Positions 57,451 to 64,000 of a stretch of DNA of 64,000 nucleotides are shown here, one piece after another (within the stretch, counting starts at the first letter, position 1; the number at the start of each line of letters is the position of its first letter). This DNA comes from a virus, in IMG/VR virus record IMGVR_UViG_3300020438_006740, positions 1-64,000 of that record; one strand, given 5' to 3'. The position numbers were made by a program, and so were the translations under genes. The notes beneath the pieces are model-generated. The model did no database searches. It saw nothing but the letters and a program-made list of their open reading frames with translations, and was not told the origin of the DNA.

Positions 57451-58426
57451 TATCACAGACTAAGTCTAGCAAATCATACTCATACATTTCTTTTAGAAGA
57501 GACTTCCATGAGTACATCGGACTCCACCCCAACTCTTCCATTATTTTTTTGGGATTTCCCAGTAAAAACGGAACCTCTGATGGCCTCATAAACCTTTCGT
57601 CTACCTCATAGACCTCTTCTGGATCTAGATCGGCTAGAGCGCACACATATTCGAGCATCTCAAGAATAGTCGCCCCGGCACCTGTGGCAACAAGATAATC
57701 CTCCGCCCTCTCAGTCTGCAGCATCATCCACATGGCTCGTACATAGTCCTTGGAGTGGCCCTCATCTCTGAATGCCGCAAGATTGCCCATCTTGAGGGTC
57801 TCTTGAAGGCCAAGTTTAACCGAAGCAACCCCTCTGGTTATTTTTCTAGTAGCAAAATCGAAGCCTCTTCTTGGCGAAGAGTGGTTGTGAAGGATGCCGT
57901 TGCAAGCAAATAAACCGTAAGCTTCTCGGTAATTTTTTACAGCCCAAAAAGAAGCTAGTTTTGCCACCCCATATGGAGACCTAGGGTGGAACGGAGAGCT
58001 TTCGTCATAACCTTCTTTTGGACAAGTCAATCCACCAAATAATTCAGATGTAGAAGCTTGGTAAAATCGAGTATAAGGCGATATTTGACGAATCATTTCT
58101 AGCTGGCCTATGACGGCTCTGGCATCCACATCAAAGGTGGATAAGGGCTCTCTAAATGATTGTCCAACGTGACTCATTGCGGCCAAATTATACCATTCAT
58201 GCGGCTTATAATCATATAGAACCCTTGAGATGAGAGTCTGATCCGTTATGTCACCTTCAAATAATTTAAAATTTTTGTTGCCAAGCAGATGATCGATGTT
58301 CATATACTTAACAAGGGTTCCATGCCTAAGGGTAAGGCCTACTACCCTATATCCTTTTTCTAGGAGGAGTTCTGCTAAATAACTTCCATCCTGGCCTGCG
58401 ACTCCAGTAATTACCGCTGTTAACAT
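57446..58426 (-). CDS. gmd: GDP-mannose 4,6-dehydratase
   Basis: The Rossmann start VITGVAGQDGSYLAELLLEK with GxxGxxG, the catalytic Thr/Ser region YQASTSELFGGLTCPKEG, YGVAKLASFW with the YxxxK pair, and DEGHSKDYVRAMWMMLQ are GMD signatures. It converts GDP-mannose to GDP-4-keto-6-deoxymannose. At 326 residues it is slightly short. With the phosphomannomutase and cupin it suggests a deoxysugar (rhamnose, fucose or perosamine type) on phage or host glycans. Confidence 0.92.
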   Translation of the reverse strand: MLTAVITGVAGQDGSYLAELLLEKGYRVVGLTLRHGTLVKYMNIDHLLGNKNFKLFEGDITDQTLISRVLYDYKPHEWYNLAAMSHVGQSFREPLSTFDVDARAVIGQLEMIRQISPYTRFYQASTSELFGGLTCPKEGYDESSPFHPRSPYGVAKLASFWAVKNYREAYGLFACNGILHNHSSPRRGFDFATRKITRGVASVKLGLQETLKMGNLAAFRDEGHSKDYVRAMWMMLQTERAEDYLVATGAGATILEMLEYVCALADLDPEEVYEVDERFMRPSEVPFLLGNPKKIMEELGWSPMYSWKSLLKEMYEYDLLDLVCDS

Positions 58427-58429
58427 TAT

Positions 58430-59359
58430 TTACCCCAAGTACCAATCGATGGTTTCTTTTAGTCCACGCTCAAAAGTCCAGCCCGGACTATATCCAATAA
58501 GTTTTTTTGCAGCGGAAATATCCGCTTGAGAAGAAAATACATCTCCTGGGCGCTCAACCTCATAAATAGGATCTTTGCTACAAATAAATTTGCGCAAGTT
58601 ATTTACTGTAATTCTTCCACCACAACCAATATTTACAACTTCACCAGATAATTTATTCGGAGCATTTGCAGCAAGAATGTTTGCTTCTACAGCATTTTTT
58701 ACATAACAAAAATCTCTAAACTGCTCTCCTGTTCCAAATATCTTTGGTTGCATCCCTCTTTTTTCTGCATCTGCAAAAGCAGCAATAACAGCAGCATAAG
58801 CAGAGTTGGACCTCTGCCTTGGTCCAAAGATATTAAAATATCTTAAAGATATTGCTTCTAGCCCATATAAGTCTGAGAATAATTTACAATATTTCTCTAC
58901 AACAAGCTTTTGAAGAGCATATGGAGACTTTGGATTTGGAGGCTCAGACTCTGATGTTGGTAGATTTTCGCTGCCACCATAAATTGATGATGAAGACGAA
59001 AATACAAATCTTTTTACGCCAGAGTCTTTTGCGGCTTCAAGAAGGTTTACAGATCCGTTAATATTTGTAAAATCTGAAAAAGTTGGGTTTAAGACCGATG
59101 GTGTAACCCCTGATTTTGCAGCCAAGTGAAAAACTACATCCGGCTTAAAATCTTTAAAGATAGAATTAATTCTGGAATCCGTTATAGATATTTGTTTTCC
59201 AGTATAATGAGGGCTCTTAATATGCTGTTCATATGTTGATTGAAGCCCAGAAGACATATCGTCTACGCCTAACACTTGAACTCCATTTGCAAGAAGAGCA
59301 TCCGTTAGATGCCCTCCAATAAAACCCTCAGACCCTGTAACTATTGCTTTTTTAAACAT
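58430..59359 (-). CDS. NAD-dependent sugar epimerase/dehydratase
   Basis: An extended SDR: AIVTGSEGFIGGHLTDALLA with the NAD-binding Gly motif, VFHLAAKSGVTPSV, FSSSSSIYGGSE, and YALQKLVVEKYCKLFSD with the YxxxK pair. Similar to GalE, WbpP and related epimerases acting on UDP-sugars. The exact substrate cannot be read. It lies three bases from the GMD gene in the same run. Confidence 0.88.
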   Translation of the reverse strand: MFKKAIVTGSEGFIGGHLTDALLANGVQVLGVDDMSSGLQSTYEQHIKSPHYTGKQISITDSRINSIFKDFKPDVVFHLAAKSGVTPSVLNPTFSDFTNINGSVNLLEAAKDSGVKRFVFSSSSSIYGGSENLPTSESEPPNPKSPYALQKLVVEKYCKLFSDLYGLEAISLRYFNIFGPRQRSNSAYAAVIAAFADAEKRGMQPKIFGTGEQFRDFCYVKNAVEANILAANAPNKLSGEVVNIGCGGRITVNNLRKFICSKDPIYEVERPGDVFSSQADISAAKKLIGYSPGWTFERGLKETIDWYLG

Positions 59360-59377
59360 ATTAATCTCAACTTTATA

Positions 59378-60193
59378 TTACTTAAGCTTGCACTCTCTCA
59401 TTGAATTTCTTTCTCTTATGCAAGCATCAAGAACATCGTGTGGAGATCCTGCTGTTTTCATAAGATGGTTAAGAGCATTAGTGTCTTTGGGGAAGCACGC
59501 CCCTCCGTAGCTTATTTGGCCGTCAGGACCGGGTACAAAGGTATGCATGGGGTTGATCCAGTCATTGGACAGCATAAGCTCTTTAACGCGCTCATAATCG
59601 ACTCCAAGCTTTTGACAGAGCAGATAGAATTCATTAAAAATTTGCACCTTCATTGCATAGAAGTTGTTGCAAAATAACTTCATAGACTCTGACTCCCTAG
59701 AGGTGCATATAGAAACTTTTGCACTAGGGTAACTTTCAGAAAAAAATTGTCCTAATTCTTGAGCCATAGCTAAAGAGTTGTTTAGATCTTCGTTATATCC
59801 CAAAACTATATGAGTCTGATTATGAAAATCTTCATCCGCTGTTCTTGCGGTTAAAAACTCAGGATTATGACACATAAAAAGGTTTTTAAATTGCTTATTT
59901 AGCCTTTCTGTTGTTCCGGGCTCGACAGTACTTTTTAGGATAACTAAACCGGAATAATTATTTCTAGATAAAAACTTAAGATTTTCTAGAATTGCCGATA
60001 AATCAAAGCCATGACCTTCTACATAAGGTGTTGGAAGACAGAGAAATAAAAAGTCTGACTTAAGAACATCTTCTGGCCGACCAATCTCTTGGTATTTATC
60101 ATAAATCAAAGAACAATAGCCCTTTTGGCTTAGGGATCTGCTTAGAGCGCCCCCGACGAATCCGTACCCAATTTGTGCTACAACCTTTTTCAT
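59378..60193 (-). CDS. UDP-sugar dehydrogenase-like protein, truncated (WbpA type)
   Basis: The N-terminal NAD domain (VVAQIGYGFVGGALSRSLSQ, FLFLCLPTPYVEGHGFDLS) and central domain (KSTVEPGTTERLNKQF, KLFCNNFYAMKVQIFNE) are present, and the catalytic cysteine lies in GGACFPKDTNAL. The C-terminal UDP-binding domain, normally another 120 residues, is missing, giving 271 instead of about 430. It may act on another nucleotide sugar or need a partner. Position next to WbpB, D and E-like genes suggests the UDP-GlcNAc oxidation step. Confidence 0.8.
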   Translation of the reverse strand: MKKVVAQIGYGFVGGALSRSLSQKGYCSLIYDKYQEIGRPEDVLKSDFLFLCLPTPYVEGHGFDLSAILENLKFLSRNNYSGLVILKSTVEPGTTERLNKQFKNLFMCHNPEFLTARTADEDFHNQTHIVLGYNEDLNNSLAMAQELGQFFSESYPSAKVSICTSRESESMKLFCNNFYAMKVQIFNEFYLLCQKLGVDYERVKELMLSNDWINPMHTFVPGPDGQISYGGACFPKDTNALNHLMKTAGSPHDVLDACIRERNSMRECKLK

Positions 60194-60200
60194 AATAAAC

Positions 60201-61106
60201 CTAATAATTAAAATTTGTTTTAGACGACCGAATGTCTTTTACTATACTTAGAGACGCCATTGCATCTTCAAGGCCAAAACCATTTCCTGCCAAGATATTA
60301 TTATATGTTACCGTATGAAGATCCGTAAATCCACTGCTAAATTCAAATTCTTTATTGTCAATAAGCAGTGATCTATATGCCCTTTGCCCTTTTTGTTTGC
60401 AATATTCAGGAAGGTCTCTTGAGTCTATGCTCAAAGACCATCTTACTTTGGCAGATTCCAAATCTAAAATTCCAGATATTTTATAATCTGTTTTTTCAAA
60501 AATATTTAAAGATAATGGATTGCCAAAAATCCATATTAACATATCAAAAAAGTGTATTCCTATATTTGCGGCAAGGCCTCCAGATTTAGAAGGATTACCC
60601 TTCCATGAGTGCAGATACCATTTGCCGCGAGATGTTATATAGTTTAAATCAATGTTTATTTTTTTACTGTTACTTTTATAATATTCTTTTAGTTCTAAAA
60701 TTTTTTTATGATATCTAAGCTGCAAAACTGTATAAACTTTTTTGCCAAATTCTTCTTCTAATTCTTTTAAATATATAATGTTTTTTGGATTAATAATTAA
60801 TGGTTTTTCACAAATAACATTGCAATAATTTCTAAGACCCAATCTTATATGTGAATCATGAAGGTAGTTTGGAGAACAGATGCTTAAATAATCAATTTTG
60901 TCATTTGTTTTTGATAACTTATGAATATGTCTATCAAACCTTTCTACTTCAGTAAAAAAAGATGCATTTGGAAAATAAGAATCAATAATTCCAACAGAAT
61001 CGTTAGGGTCCATAGCTGTAACTAGGTCGTTTTCAGTATCCTTAATTGCAGCCATATGTCTTGGCGCAATATATCCAGCAGCACCAATCAAGGCGAATTT
61101 ACTCAT
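60201..61106 (-). CDS. WlbA/WbpB-like Gfo/Idh/MocA oxidoreductase
   Basis: The start MSKFALIGAAGYIAPRHM overlaps the acetyltransferase stop. The sequence is strikingly like the WlbA/WbpB family: AIKDTENDLVTAMDPNDSV, SYFPNASFFTEVERFDRHI, LSICSPNYLHDSHIRLGL and VICEKPLIINPKN with the conserved Lys. WlbA oxidises C3 of UDP-GlcNAcA with NAD and 2-oxoglutarate recycling. At 301 residues it is near the family length. Confidence 0.85.
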   Translation of the reverse strand: MSKFALIGAAGYIAPRHMAAIKDTENDLVTAMDPNDSVGIIDSYFPNASFFTEVERFDRHIHKLSKTNDKIDYLSICSPNYLHDSHIRLGLRNYCNVICEKPLIINPKNIIYLKELEEEFGKKVYTVLQLRYHKKILELKEYYKSNSKKINIDLNYITSRGKWYLHSWKGNPSKSGGLAANIGIHFFDMLIWIFGNPLSLNIFEKTDYKISGILDLESAKVRWSLSIDSRDLPEYCKQKGQRAYRSLLIDNKEFEFSSGFTDLHTVTYNNILAGNGFGLEDAMASLSIVKDIRSSKTNFNY

Positions 61107-61506
61107 CTTTTTTACCAATTACTCTCGCCGGATTACCGGCAACAATAGTGTTTTTTTCAACATTTTTTGTAACAACAGCTCCAGCGCCAATAACGCTGCC
61201 TTCGCCAATAATCAAATTTGGCAAAATAGTTGCGTTAGCACCGATTGAAACGCCATCCTCAACAATCGTCGGCGGCAGAGACCTCCAAGCACCTTTAGAT
61301 GGAGCTTTTTTATCATTTGTAAAAACAACATGTGGACCAATAAATACATTGTCGTTTATAACAACATTTTCAGGTATAAATGCAGAGCACCCTACAGAGC
61401 AGTTATTGCCAATAACTACATTTTTACCTACTTCAGCAAAAGCCCCAACTTTTGTAGAGTCTCCTATTTTTGCAGAATCATATATGTTTGCCATTTTGTG
61501 TATCAT
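61099..61506 (-). CDS. WbpD/WlbB-like N-acetyltransferase (left-handed beta helix)
   Basis: Hexapeptide repeats run through the protein (KIGDSTKVGAFAEVGKNVVI, GNNCSVGCSAFIPENVVI, GANATILPNLIIGEGSVIGA), with the insert HVVFTNDKKAPSKGAW typical of WbpD. The family acetylates UDP-GlcNAc3NA using acetyl-CoA, giving UDP-GlcNAc(3NAc)A. The start MIHKMANIY has GGAG seven bases upstream. At 135 residues it is slightly short. Confidence 0.85.
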   Translation of the reverse strand: MIHKMANIYDSAKIGDSTKVGAFAEVGKNVVIGNNCSVGCSAFIPENVVINDNVFIGPHVVFTNDKKAPSKGAWRSLPPTIVEDGVSIGANATILPNLIIGEGSVIGAGAVVTKNVEKNTIVAGNPARVIGKKDE

Positions 61507-62575
61507 CAAAAAACTCCTTTATTTTTTCAACAACATATTTTCTTTCTTCCTCTAATAATCCTGGATAAATTGGTAAAGACAAAACTTGTTTGCATCTTTT
61601 TTCAGTTTCGGGCAAGCTATATGTGTCTTTAAATATCTTAGAGCTATAATGAAGAGGGATAGGGTAATAGATAGCATTTCCTATCTTGTTTTTATCTAAA
61701 TGTTTTTTTAACTCATTTCTATTCTTAGTTATTATGGTATACTGGTTCCAGGAGTGATTTTTGCCACCCCTAGGTAGGATTAGGTCGCCTATGCCCTCCA
61801 ACTCTTGGCTGTAAAAGTTTGCGTTATCTCTTCTTTTATCTATCCACAAGTCAACTCTATCCAGCAAAATATTCAAGAAACCTGCTTGAATTGTATCTAG
61901 CCTAAAATTACCACCCAGTAATTCATAATTATACTTTATAGATGATCCATGTGATCTTATTATTTTTATCTTTTCAGCAAAATCACTGTCGTTAGTCGTT
62001 ACTGCACCACCATCTCCTAAGCATCCGATGTTCTTTGCTGGAAAAAAGCTATATGCTGATGCTAAACCAAATTTTCCACAGCCAGAGCCGTATGATTGAG
62101 CGCAATCTTCAATTAAAAAAGCACTCTTTTCATCACATAGCTTTTTTAATTCAGACAAATCTTCACACTCTCCAAAAAGATGAACAAACAATACACCTTT
62201 GGTATTGCTTGTCCAAGCTGACCTGATACCATCAATTGATGGATGAAAAGAGTCTCTTGATATATCTGCAAAAACCGGCTTTAGTCCGGCGCGGGCTATT
62301 GATGATGCAGAAGCAACAAATGTAAATGACGGAACTATTATTTCACTACCAGGCTCTAAATCAAGCGCCATAAAAATGGAAAGAAGCGCGTCTGTTCCAC
62401 TTGACATGCTGATTGTGTGTCTTGCGCCTACTTTTGTTGAAAAATTTTCTTCAAAAGAAAATACATCTGACCCCATTATAAACTTGCAATCCTCTAGGTT
62501 TAAATCAAAAGACTTTTTTAGTTGATTTACGCTGGGCTTTAAAACTCTTTTTAAGTCAAATAATTTTACATTCAT
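61478..62575 (-). CDS. DegT/DnrJ/EryC1 aminotransferase (WbpE/WlbC type)
   Basis: Fold-type I PLP enzyme with SSGTDALLSIFMALDLEPGS, the cofactor-lysine region SAYSFFPAKNIGCLGDGGAV, and GGNFRLDTIQAGFLNILLD. In the Wbp pathway it transaminates the 3-keto sugar. At 365 residues it is normal. It overlaps the acetyltransferase gene by 29 bases, and together with that and the oxidoreductase it reproduces the wbpB-D-E set. Confidence 0.9.
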   Translation of the reverse strand: MNVKLFDLKRVLKPSVNQLKKSFDLNLEDCKFIMGSDVFSFEENFSTKVGARHTISMSSGTDALLSIFMALDLEPGSEIIVPSFTFVASASSIARAGLKPVFADISRDSFHPSIDGIRSAWTSNTKGVLFVHLFGECEDLSELKKLCDEKSAFLIEDCAQSYGSGCGKFGLASAYSFFPAKNIGCLGDGGAVTTNDSDFAEKIKIIRSHGSSIKYNYELLGGNFRLDTIQAGFLNILLDRVDLWIDKRRDNANFYSQELEGIGDLILPRGGKNHSWNQYTIITKNRNELKKHLDKNKIGNAIYYPIPLHYSSKIFKDTYSLPETEKRCKQVLSLPIYPGLLEEERKYVVEKIKEFFDDTQNGKHI

Positions 62576-62603
62576 TAAGCACTCTCTGTTTTTTATTATT
62601 TTA

Positions 62604-63545
62604 CTATTTTTGAAACAACTCCTTTAAACCGTCTCTAAAATTTGTTGAAAATTTAAAGCCTAAATTTTTTAACTTGTTATTGCTGACATCAAATATTTTA
62701 ATATCACCATCAAGCGGTGGGGCGTATTGAATTGTTATACCTTCTCCGTACTCACCCTGAACGGCTTTTGCTAACTCAAGAATTGTCACATTAACACCTG
62801 ATGCACAATTATATGCCTCACCCCTTGTTTCTTCGGATTGTGCAACAAAAAGATTAATATTTACAATATCATCAACATGAGTAAAGGAGCGCTGCTGCAT
62901 TCCATCCCCATGAACAACTAGTGGTAGCCCCTTTTTTGCTCGATCCAAAAAGATAGCCACAACACCACCTAGGTCTGGATCACATTCTTGGTTTGGCCCA
63001 AACACATGAAAGTATCTAAGAACGGTAGTATTTAAATCTTTTGTTTCAGAAAATAGCTTACAGTATTTTTCTCCAGCCAGCTTGCTTACGCCATAGTAGG
63101 ATAGCGGAACAAGCGGATGCTCCTCGTCTTGCGGGAAATATCTAGCCTCACCATAGACTGATCCAGTAGAGGCGTGAACAAACTTTTTTACATTAAATTC
63201 TTTAGATAATTTTAAAAGATTAAATGCACCAAAACCATTTACCTCAAGGTCTCTTCCTGGGTCCTTTAGGCATATATTTTTTTTTGATGCTGCATTATGA
63301 AATACTATATCAAAATTACAAGAACTAAAAATAGACCTCATTTTAGCCTTGTCCGTAATGTCGCATTCTTCTTCAAAAAAATTATTATCCCTAATATCTG
63401 ATAAATTATATTTTTTTCCAGAAGAATAATCATCTACACTAACAACTTTTAGCCCCTCTTTTAGTAATCTTTTAACTAAATGACTCCCTACAAATCCGGC
63501 TCCACCCGTGACTAAGGCTGTTTTATATTTTTCACTTAGAATCAT
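62604..63545 (-). CDS. NAD-dependent sugar epimerase/dehydratase
   Basis: An extended SDR with ALVTGGAGFVGSHLVKRLLK, VFHNAASKKNICLKDPGRD, VHASTGSVYGEARYFPQ, YYGVSKLAGEKYCKLFSET with YxxxK, and FGPNQECDPDLGGVVAIF. It resembles UDP-glucose 4-epimerases and WbpP/WbmF-type enzymes. Substrate unknown. It lies between the aminotransferase and a glycosyltransferase, suggesting a nucleotide-sugar step before transfer. Confidence 0.88.
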   Translation of the reverse strand: MILSEKYKTALVTGGAGFVGSHLVKRLLKEGLKVVSVDDYSSGKKYNLSDIRDNNFFEEECDITDKAKMRSIFSSCNFDIVFHNAASKKNICLKDPGRDLEVNGFGAFNLLKLSKEFNVKKFVHASTGSVYGEARYFPQDEEHPLVPLSYYGVSKLAGEKYCKLFSETKDLNTTVLRYFHVFGPNQECDPDLGGVVAIFLDRAKKGLPLVVHGDGMQQRSFTHVDDIVNINLFVAQSEETRGEAYNCASGVNVTILELAKAVQGEYGEGITIQYAPPLDGDIKIFDVSNNKLKNLGFKFSTNFRDGLKELFQK

Positions 63546-63546
63546 T

Positions 63547-64000
63547 TTATTCCCCTATATTTAGATTTATTTTAAGGTCAGGAAAAAAGTTTTTATAAAT
63601 CTTATTCCAAAGCCTAATGGCATTAGCTTCCATGCTATGGTTTTGAACAACCCATTTGCGAGTGAGAATTTTTTGATTTTTAAGCTCCTCATCAGTCATC
63701 TCAATGAATCTAATCAATTGTGCTTTTAGCTGTTTTTTGTTATTAACAATATTTAATGCTGTTTGTCCATATTCCTTGGAGTAAATATGTTTAGTTTTTG
63801 AGTTTGTCAGGACCACCTTCCCTAAAGCAGCAGCCTCAATGGCTGTATTCCCCCATTCTCCAAAAATTTTTTTCCCTTGATTTAAACACATGGTTTCAAT
63901 TAAAACATCACATCCAGAGACAACTTTGAGCTGCTCTTCCCACGACCTCCTGCCTTGCTTTAGACTTCTAGTTCCAATATACTCAAATTTATCTCTATAC
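63547..64000 (-). CDS. Partial GT4-type glycosyltransferase, N-terminus outside window
   Basis: The open frame reaches the window edge; extending it past the first ATG gives YEFK-less upstream sequence FEYIGTRSLKQGRRSWEEQL and KVVSGCDVLIETMCLNQGK, which is typical of the C-terminal GT-B domain. The motif GEWGNTAIEAAALGKVVLTN is the nucleotide-sugar binding site with the conserved Glu. The C-terminal helix closes the domain. The missing N-terminal half lies to the right of the window. Confidence 0.8.
   Translation of the reverse strand, partial: YRDKFEYIGTRSLKQGRRSWEEQLKVVSGCDVLIETMCLNQGKKIFGEWGNTAIEAAALGKVVLTNSKTKHIYSKEYGQTALNIVNNKKQLKAQLIRFIEMTDEELKNQKILTRKWVVQNHSMEANAIRLWNKIYKNFFPDLKINLNIGE

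Noticed and set aside
1-64000. tRNA genes or CRISPR arrays
   Set aside because: No clover-leaf-like T-loop (GTTCRAANC) with matching stem and no regularly spaced repeats were noticed on either strand by eye.

Overview
The window looks like part of a large tailed-phage (jumbo-phage type) genome. It is densely packed, and almost every gene lies on the minus strand. Gene junctions are very often ATGA or TAATG overlaps. No gap is longer than 300 bases, and no rRNA, tRNA or CRISPR was seen. The gene set is phage-like: fibre and adhesin-like virion proteins, several murein hydrolases, a DnaB-like helicase with a DnaC-like loader, a UvsW-like helicase, topoisomerase I, PhoH, and a nucleotide set (NrdA, NrdB, ThyX, thymidine kinase, guanylate kinase, dUTPase). 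No capsid, terminase or polymerase gene is present, so the phage assignment rests on gene content and architecture. The sugar-nucleotide genes suggest a Gram-negative host, but this is only an inference.

Layout. 1-6.9 kb: virion-like proteins, a plus-strand nuclease pair, a superoxide dismutase-like fusion, and small proteins sharing an N-terminal helical module. 6.9-15.8 kb: M15-type peptidase, fibre protein, peptide deformylase, eukaryotic-type phosphomannomutase, topoisomerase I and dUTPase, with two strong palindromes around a 64-residue gene. 15.8-20.3 kb: a run of fibre or adhesin-like proteins. 20.5-27.9 kb: a membrane-anchored trypsin-like protease, a LysM-SleB hydrolase, PhoH and large unknown proteins. 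27.9-36.3 kb: one tight operon, read right to left, encoding PrkA kinase, DUF444/YeaH, SpoVR, a diadenylate cyclase domain, a sigma-70-like factor, NrdA and NrdB. 36.3-40.3 kb: replication helicase and loader, a Hfq/Sm-like protein, thioredoxin and zinc-ribbon proteins. 40.3-46.1 kb: many very small genes, with GC-rich blocks alternating with AT-rich ones, including a SET-domain protein and guanylate kinase. 46.1-57.3 kb: ThyX, an aminotransferase, a helicase, two cell-wall hydrolases, a glycosyltransferase joined in frame to a tubulin/FtsZ-like protein, HNH nuclease and thymidine kinase. 57.4-64 kb: a sugar-nucleotide cluster (GDP-mannose dehydratase, epimerases, and a Wbp/Wlb-like set for a diacetamido uronic acid).

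The most remarkable content is the PrkA-DUF444-SpoVR module, a bacterial stress and sporulation system. Here it is co-transcribed with a c-di-AMP synthase domain and a sigma factor, and it feeds straight into ribonucleotide reductase. Also notable are the tubulin joined to a glycosyltransferase, the recurrent N-terminal module on otherwise unrelated proteins, and a repeated GCTAATATT element upstream of start codons that may be a phage promoter.
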